Notes under the pieces: generated by a model
Told to the model about the DNA's origin: nothing
Database searches by the model: none
What the model saw: the letters and a program-made list of their open reading frames with translations, nothing else
From: an uncultured Acidobacteriota bacterium
GTDB taxonomy: Bacteria; Acidobacteriota; Blastocatellia; RBC074
Direction of reading: 5' to 3'
Assembly: GCA_937967285.1 (NCBI GenBank)
Contig: CALBSU010000531.1
Coordinates: 1 to 5,162, forward strand
DNA length: 5,162 nt
Shown here: one piece after another, positions 1 to 5,162 of the stretch
Layout: every line of letters begins with the position of its first letter
Numbering within the stretch: position 1 is the stretch's first letter
Position numbers and translations under genes: made by a program

Positions 1-2
1 TC

Positions 3-1298
<1,296 letters not shown>

Positions 1299-1338
1299 GG
1301 TCATGCCATGGAACGCCGATTTCCAGCGGGCATGAACC
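1299..1338 (+). other. Nested stem-loop in the spacer before uxaC
   Basis: The spacer between the oxidoreductase stop and uxaC contains a nested inverted repeat. The outer stem pairs 1299-1307 (GGTCATGCC) with 1329-1338 (GGCATGAACC): nine pairs with one bulged A. An inner stem pairs 1309-1313 (TGGAA) with 1321-1325 (TTCCA) around a 7-nt loop. There is no T-run after it, so it is not a standard intrinsic terminator. It could be an RNA stem affecting processing or stability between the two genes, or a DNA dyad for a regulator, or chance. The pairing is seen directly; the function is not known. Confidence 0.4.
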
Positions 1339-1345
1339 AAATCAC

Positions 1346-1351
1346 AAAGGA
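1346..1351 (+). promoter_or_regulatory. Ribosome binding site of uxaC
   Basis: AAAGGA lies 9 nt before the GTG at 1361. No ATG occurs in frame in the spacer upstream, so this site supports GTG as the start of uxaC. Confidence 0.65.
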
Positions 1352-1360
1352 ACGAAAACC

Positions 1361-2779
<1,419 letters not shown>

Positions 2780-2807
2780 CCGATCGGGAAATCACATTTC
2801 ATTCGAG

Positions 2808-4139
2808 ATGAACTTCACCGCAGCCGTCGAATATCTGTACAGTCTGGGCAATGAGATACAGACGATGAAGCTCGGGCTGGAATCGATCCGTCTGCTGGCG
2901 GGAGAATTTGAGCATCCCGAGCAGCGGATTCCGGCCGTGCATATCGCGGGGACCAACGGCAAGGGATCGACCGCGGCGATGACTGATGCCATCCTCAGGC
3001 GTGCCGGGTACAAAACGGGATTCTATTCATCTCCGCACCTCGTCTCGATCACGGAGAGGGTGCGCGTCGATGGCGAGCCGATCCCCGAGGCTGATTTCGC
3101 GCGGATGGCATCTCGGGTCAGGGGCGCGGGTGAGAGGCTGGTTGCGACCGGAAGGCTGCCGTCGATGCCGTCATTCTTCGAGCAGATGACGATGATCGCA
3201 TGGCTCTGGTTCGCCGAGACTGCGGTCGATCTGACGGTGCTCGAAGTCGGGATGGGCGGCCGGCTGGATGCGACCAACATCTGCCGTCCGGTGATGACGG
3301 CGATCACGCCGATCGGGATGGACCATCAGAAGGTCCTCGGAGACACTCTGGCGGCAATCGCCGGAGAGAAGGCGGGGATTCTCAAACAGGGGATTCCGGT
3401 CGTCGTCGCGCCGATGAAGGGAGAGGCCCACGCGGTGATCAAAGCGCGCGCTGTCGAAGTCGGCGCTCCGTTCATCGATGTCGAAAAACAGGTGCGGGCC
3501 GCCGATCTCTTCCGGATCGAGGTCTCGGACGATGCCGATGCGCTGCGCCACATCGGGAAATGCCATCTTAGCTATCGCAACTCGCGCGCCGAATACGCCG
3601 CGTGGATCAACCTGCGCGGGCGACATCAGGCGATCAATGCGCTGACCGCGATCCACATCGCCGAGCAGTTGAACAGGGTCGGTTTCAGGGTCCCGCTCCC
3701 GGCGGTCAACGAGGGACTGCACAGAGTCTCCTGGCCGGGAAGGCTCGAGATAGTCGAACGCGGCGGCCCGCCGCTGATGCTCGACGGCGCGCACAACATC
3801 GCGGGGATTCTGACGCTTCGCGCCTTCATCGATGAATATCTTCGGGAACTGCCGATCACGCTGGTCTTCGGCGTTATGAAGGACAAGGATGTCGAGCAGA
3901 TGACCGGTCTCATCTTTCCGGCCGCCGAAAAGATCATTCTGACGAAGGTCGCATATCCTCGCGCGGCGGCGCCGTCCGAGATTCCGGCCCCGCCTGATGC
4001 GATGATCACGGAATCGGTCTCGGAAGCTCTCGATCTGGCCGATCGGATCACTCCGCCGGACGGGCTGGTCGTCGTCTGCGGCTCGCTCTATCTGATCGGC
4101 GAGGCGAAGGAGATTCTTACTGCCCGCCGGATCAGTTGA
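2808..4139 (+). CDS. folC: Bifunctional folylpolyglutamate synthase / dihydrofolate synthase
   Basis: This is a cytoplasmic Mur-ligase-superfamily enzyme that adds glutamate to dihydropteroate and/or tetrahydrofolate using ATP. The 443-residue length is normal. In order: AVEYLYSLGN at the N-terminus (5-14); P-loop HIAGTNGKGST (45-55); folate-loop SSPHLVSITERVRVDG (74-89); LEVGMGGRLDATN (145-157); DHQKVLGDTLAAIAGEKAGI (172-191), with K188 the likely carbamylated lysine; GRHQAINA (271-278); WPGRLE (309-314); LDGAHN (325-330); FGVMKDKD (354-361). An in-frame ATG at 2739 lies inside uxaC and would add 23 residues unlike the family, so ATG 2808 is preferred. Its Shine-Dalgarno is weak: GGGAA at 2786-2790 is 17 nt away, so initiation may depend on ribosomes finishing uxaC. 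The stop overlaps that of the convergent PA14 gene by 8 nt. Whether both FolC activities are present cannot be told. Confidence 0.95.
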   Translation: MNFTAAVEYLYSLGNEIQTMKLGLESIRLLAGEFEHPEQRIPAVHIAGTNGKGSTAAMTDAILRRAGYKTGFYSSPHLVSITERVRVDGEPIPEADFARMASRVRGAGERLVATGRLPSMPSFFEQMTMIAWLWFAETAVDLTVLEVGMGGRLDATNICRPVMTAITPIGMDHQKVLGDTLAAIAGEKAGILKQGIPVVVAPMKGEAHAVIKARAVEVGAPFIDVEKQVRAADLFRIEVSDDADALRHIGKCHLSYRNSRAEYAAWINLRGRHQAINALTAIHIAEQLNRVGFRVPLPAVNEGLHRVSWPGRLEIVERGGPPLMLDGAHNIAGILTLRAFIDEYLRELPITLVFGVMKDKDVEQMTGLIFPAAEKIILTKVAYPRAAAPSEIPAPPDAMITESVSEALDLADRITPPDGLVVVCGSLYLIGEAKEILTARRIS

Positions 4140-4983
4140 TCCATCGCCAGTCAAGTTTCGTCCTGCCGCTCCCGCGTTTTTTCAGCCATTCAACTACAAC
4201 GGTGTGATTTCCGGCTGCGACGCTGATCTCGGCCTGCGAGGCGCCGCCTCGATGATCGATCGTCGTCTTTCCGTCGATCGTCACTTTTGCCGGGCCGTCC
4301 GATTCGAGGGCGAATATGTATTTTCCGGAGTTGAAGATCGTCCGGCGCGTCCAGCGGACGAAATAGTCCCTGTCATCGCGCAGGCAGTTTTCGTCGAGGC
4401 GGGTGAATTGGAGCGGGCCGGTCCCCTCGTCGCGGACGGCGACGGGCGGTTTGCCGAAGTCCTCAAAGAACTCCGCCCGCCAGCGATCGGGCGGCGTCTG
4501 AGCGAAGCAGGGATGGCGGCTCCACGAGAGGTCGACCAGGGCGCTGCCGAAATTTTCGTAGTATTCCAGCGAGATCAGATGGATTCCGGGTTCGAGCGTC
4601 ACATCGGCTGTGCGGACGGTCCCCGGGCTCGCTTTCCAGTCGTCGATCCTGACGGCTCCGTCGATCCTCAGTCTGACTCCGTCGTCGGCTCTGAGCCTGA
4701 ATCTGAAGACGCCGCCGGCGAACGTTGCTTTCCTCGTCCAGCGGACCGAGAATCGGTCCGGCCCGATCCCGCATTCGCCGGCCGGGCTCCGCAGCTCCCA
4801 ATTGAAACGCAGGTCGCCGCTTCCGTCGTCGCGGATCATTGCCGGTTCGCCGCTCAGATTCGGATTGTTGAAGTATTCGCCGCGCCAGCGGTCGACCGGG
4901 ACGGGTCTCAATGTATGGCAGACTGCCCTGTCACTCGCCTGAGTGATGAGCAGGAGGATGATGACCGGAATCATACGCATCAT
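4132..4983 (-). CDS. Secreted protein with two tandem PA14 domains
   Basis: The 283-residue protein begins with [20 protein letters not shown], a short signal peptide (hydrophobic core about 5-13, cleavage possible after A16 or A20). It is then two PA14-like beta-barrel domains, about 31-156 and 166-282. Both open with DRWR[GA]E[YF]F and carry RD[DE]G[ST]G, a D-x-F-x-VRWTR stretch, an IDG motif and a closing D-x-[SR]W. Domain 1 has the full [10 protein letters not shown] motif (100-109); domain 2 has the weaker [11 protein letters not shown] (228-238). Each unit has two cysteines at matching places, C22/C71 and C159/C200, suggesting one disulfide each. PA14 domains often bind carbohydrate in glycosidases and adhesins, but no catalytic domain is present here, so the role is unknown. 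Three ATGs (4983, 4980, 4974) compete; a GGA core fits 4980 best (7 nt). A longer frame from TTG 5097 would translate the palindromic leader and is rejected. The 3' end overlaps folC. Confidence 0.88.
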   Translation of the reverse strand: MMRMIPVIILLLITQASDRAVCHTLRPVPVDRWRGEYFNNPNLSGEPAMIRDDGSGDLRFNWELRSPAGECGIGPDRFSVRWTRKATFAGGVFRFRLRADDGVRLRIDGAVRIDDWKASPGTVRTADVTLEPGIHLISLEYYENFGSALVDLSWSRHPCFAQTPPDRWRAEFFEDFGKPPVAVRDEGTGPLQFTRLDENCLRDDRDYFVRWTRRTIFNSGKYIFALESDGPAKVTIDGKTTIDHRGGASQAEISVAAGNHTVVVEWLKKRGSGRTKLDWRWIN

Positions 4984-4991
4984 TTGGTCCA

Positions 4992-5032
<41 letters not shown>

Positions 5033-5052
5033 TTTCCGATTAACGGATATCG

Positions 5053-5089
<37 letters not shown>

Positions 5090-5097
5090 TGGACCAA

Positions 5098-5162
5098 ATG
5101 ATGCGTATGATTGTGGTCATCATCCTCCTGGGCATCACTCAGTCGAGTGACCGGGCGGTCTG
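5098..5162 (+). CDS. Start of a divergent paralogue of the PA14 protein (3' partial)
   Basis: The last 65 bases read [21 protein letters not shown] and then an incomplete TG- codon. Against the first 21 residues of the - strand PA14 protein, only three residues differ (P6V, L12G, A16S), plus two silent changes in the codons for R19 and A20. It has the same run of three ATGs (5098, 5101, 5107); a GGA core at 5091-5093 sits 7 nt before 5101. The stretch is a secretion signal, and the incomplete codon fits Cys22 of the paralogue. The gene leaves the window, so the rest is unseen; a PA14 protein is inferred from the shared leader and signal peptide. It could instead be a truncated copy in which only the gene start was duplicated. 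Confidence 0.68.
   Translation, partial: MMRMIVVIILLGITQSSDRAV

Noticed and set aside
3171..4154. A 327-codon open frame on the - strand opposite folC
   Set aside because: The product is Arg/Asp-rich without motifs, whereas the + strand frame shows every FolC motif in order.
4171..4182. Possible folC terminator ending in a six-T run (4177-4182)
   Set aside because: No GC stem pairs upstream of the T-run. On the other strand these bases are codons of the second PA14 domain.

Overview
This window of roughly 60% GC (estimated by eye) is bacterial. It holds three codirectional + strand genes, then a convergent - strand gene, then the first codons of a divergent + strand gene cut by the right edge. 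The organism cannot be named from the sequence. Periplasm- or Tat-targeted Gfo/Idh/MocA oxidoreductases, stand-alone PA14 proteins and this form of uronate isomerase suggest a carbohydrate-degrading environmental bacterium of the Planctomycetes/Verrucomicrobia/Lentisphaerae, Acidobacteria or Chloroflexi type. That placement is inference only.

Region 1 (1-2779) looks like a sugar-acid catabolic pair. It has a Gfo/Idh/MocA-family oxidoreductase (5' end outside the window, with a Tat-like export region), then a 62-nt spacer holding a nested stem-loop, then uronate isomerase (uxaC). UxaC converts glucuronate/galacturonate to fructuronate/tagaturonate. The oxidoreductase probably acts on a related sugar or sugar acid, but its substrate cannot be read from sequence.

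Region 2 (2808-4139) is folC, the folylpolyglutamate/dihydrofolate synthase. It lies 28 nt after uxaC and is plausibly cotranscribed, although its role is housekeeping.

Region 3 (4132-5162) is the most unusual part. A - strand gene encodes a secreted protein made of two tandem PA14 domains. Its stop codon overlaps that of folC by 8 nt. Its leader and signal-peptide codons form one arm of a long imperfect palindrome (112-nt arms, 20-nt spacer, 9 mismatches, no gaps, centred near 5040/5041). The other arm encodes an almost identical leader and signal peptide on the + strand, so a second, divergently transcribed paralogue starts at 5098 and leaves the window. The 36 bp just before the two start codons are identical, while the signal-peptide codons differ at 7 positions. 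This points to an inverted (head-to-head) gene duplication with a retained or homogenised leader, and each leader contains a small GC-rich dyad.

No tRNA, rRNA, CRISPR array, insertion sequence or convincing intrinsic terminator was seen.
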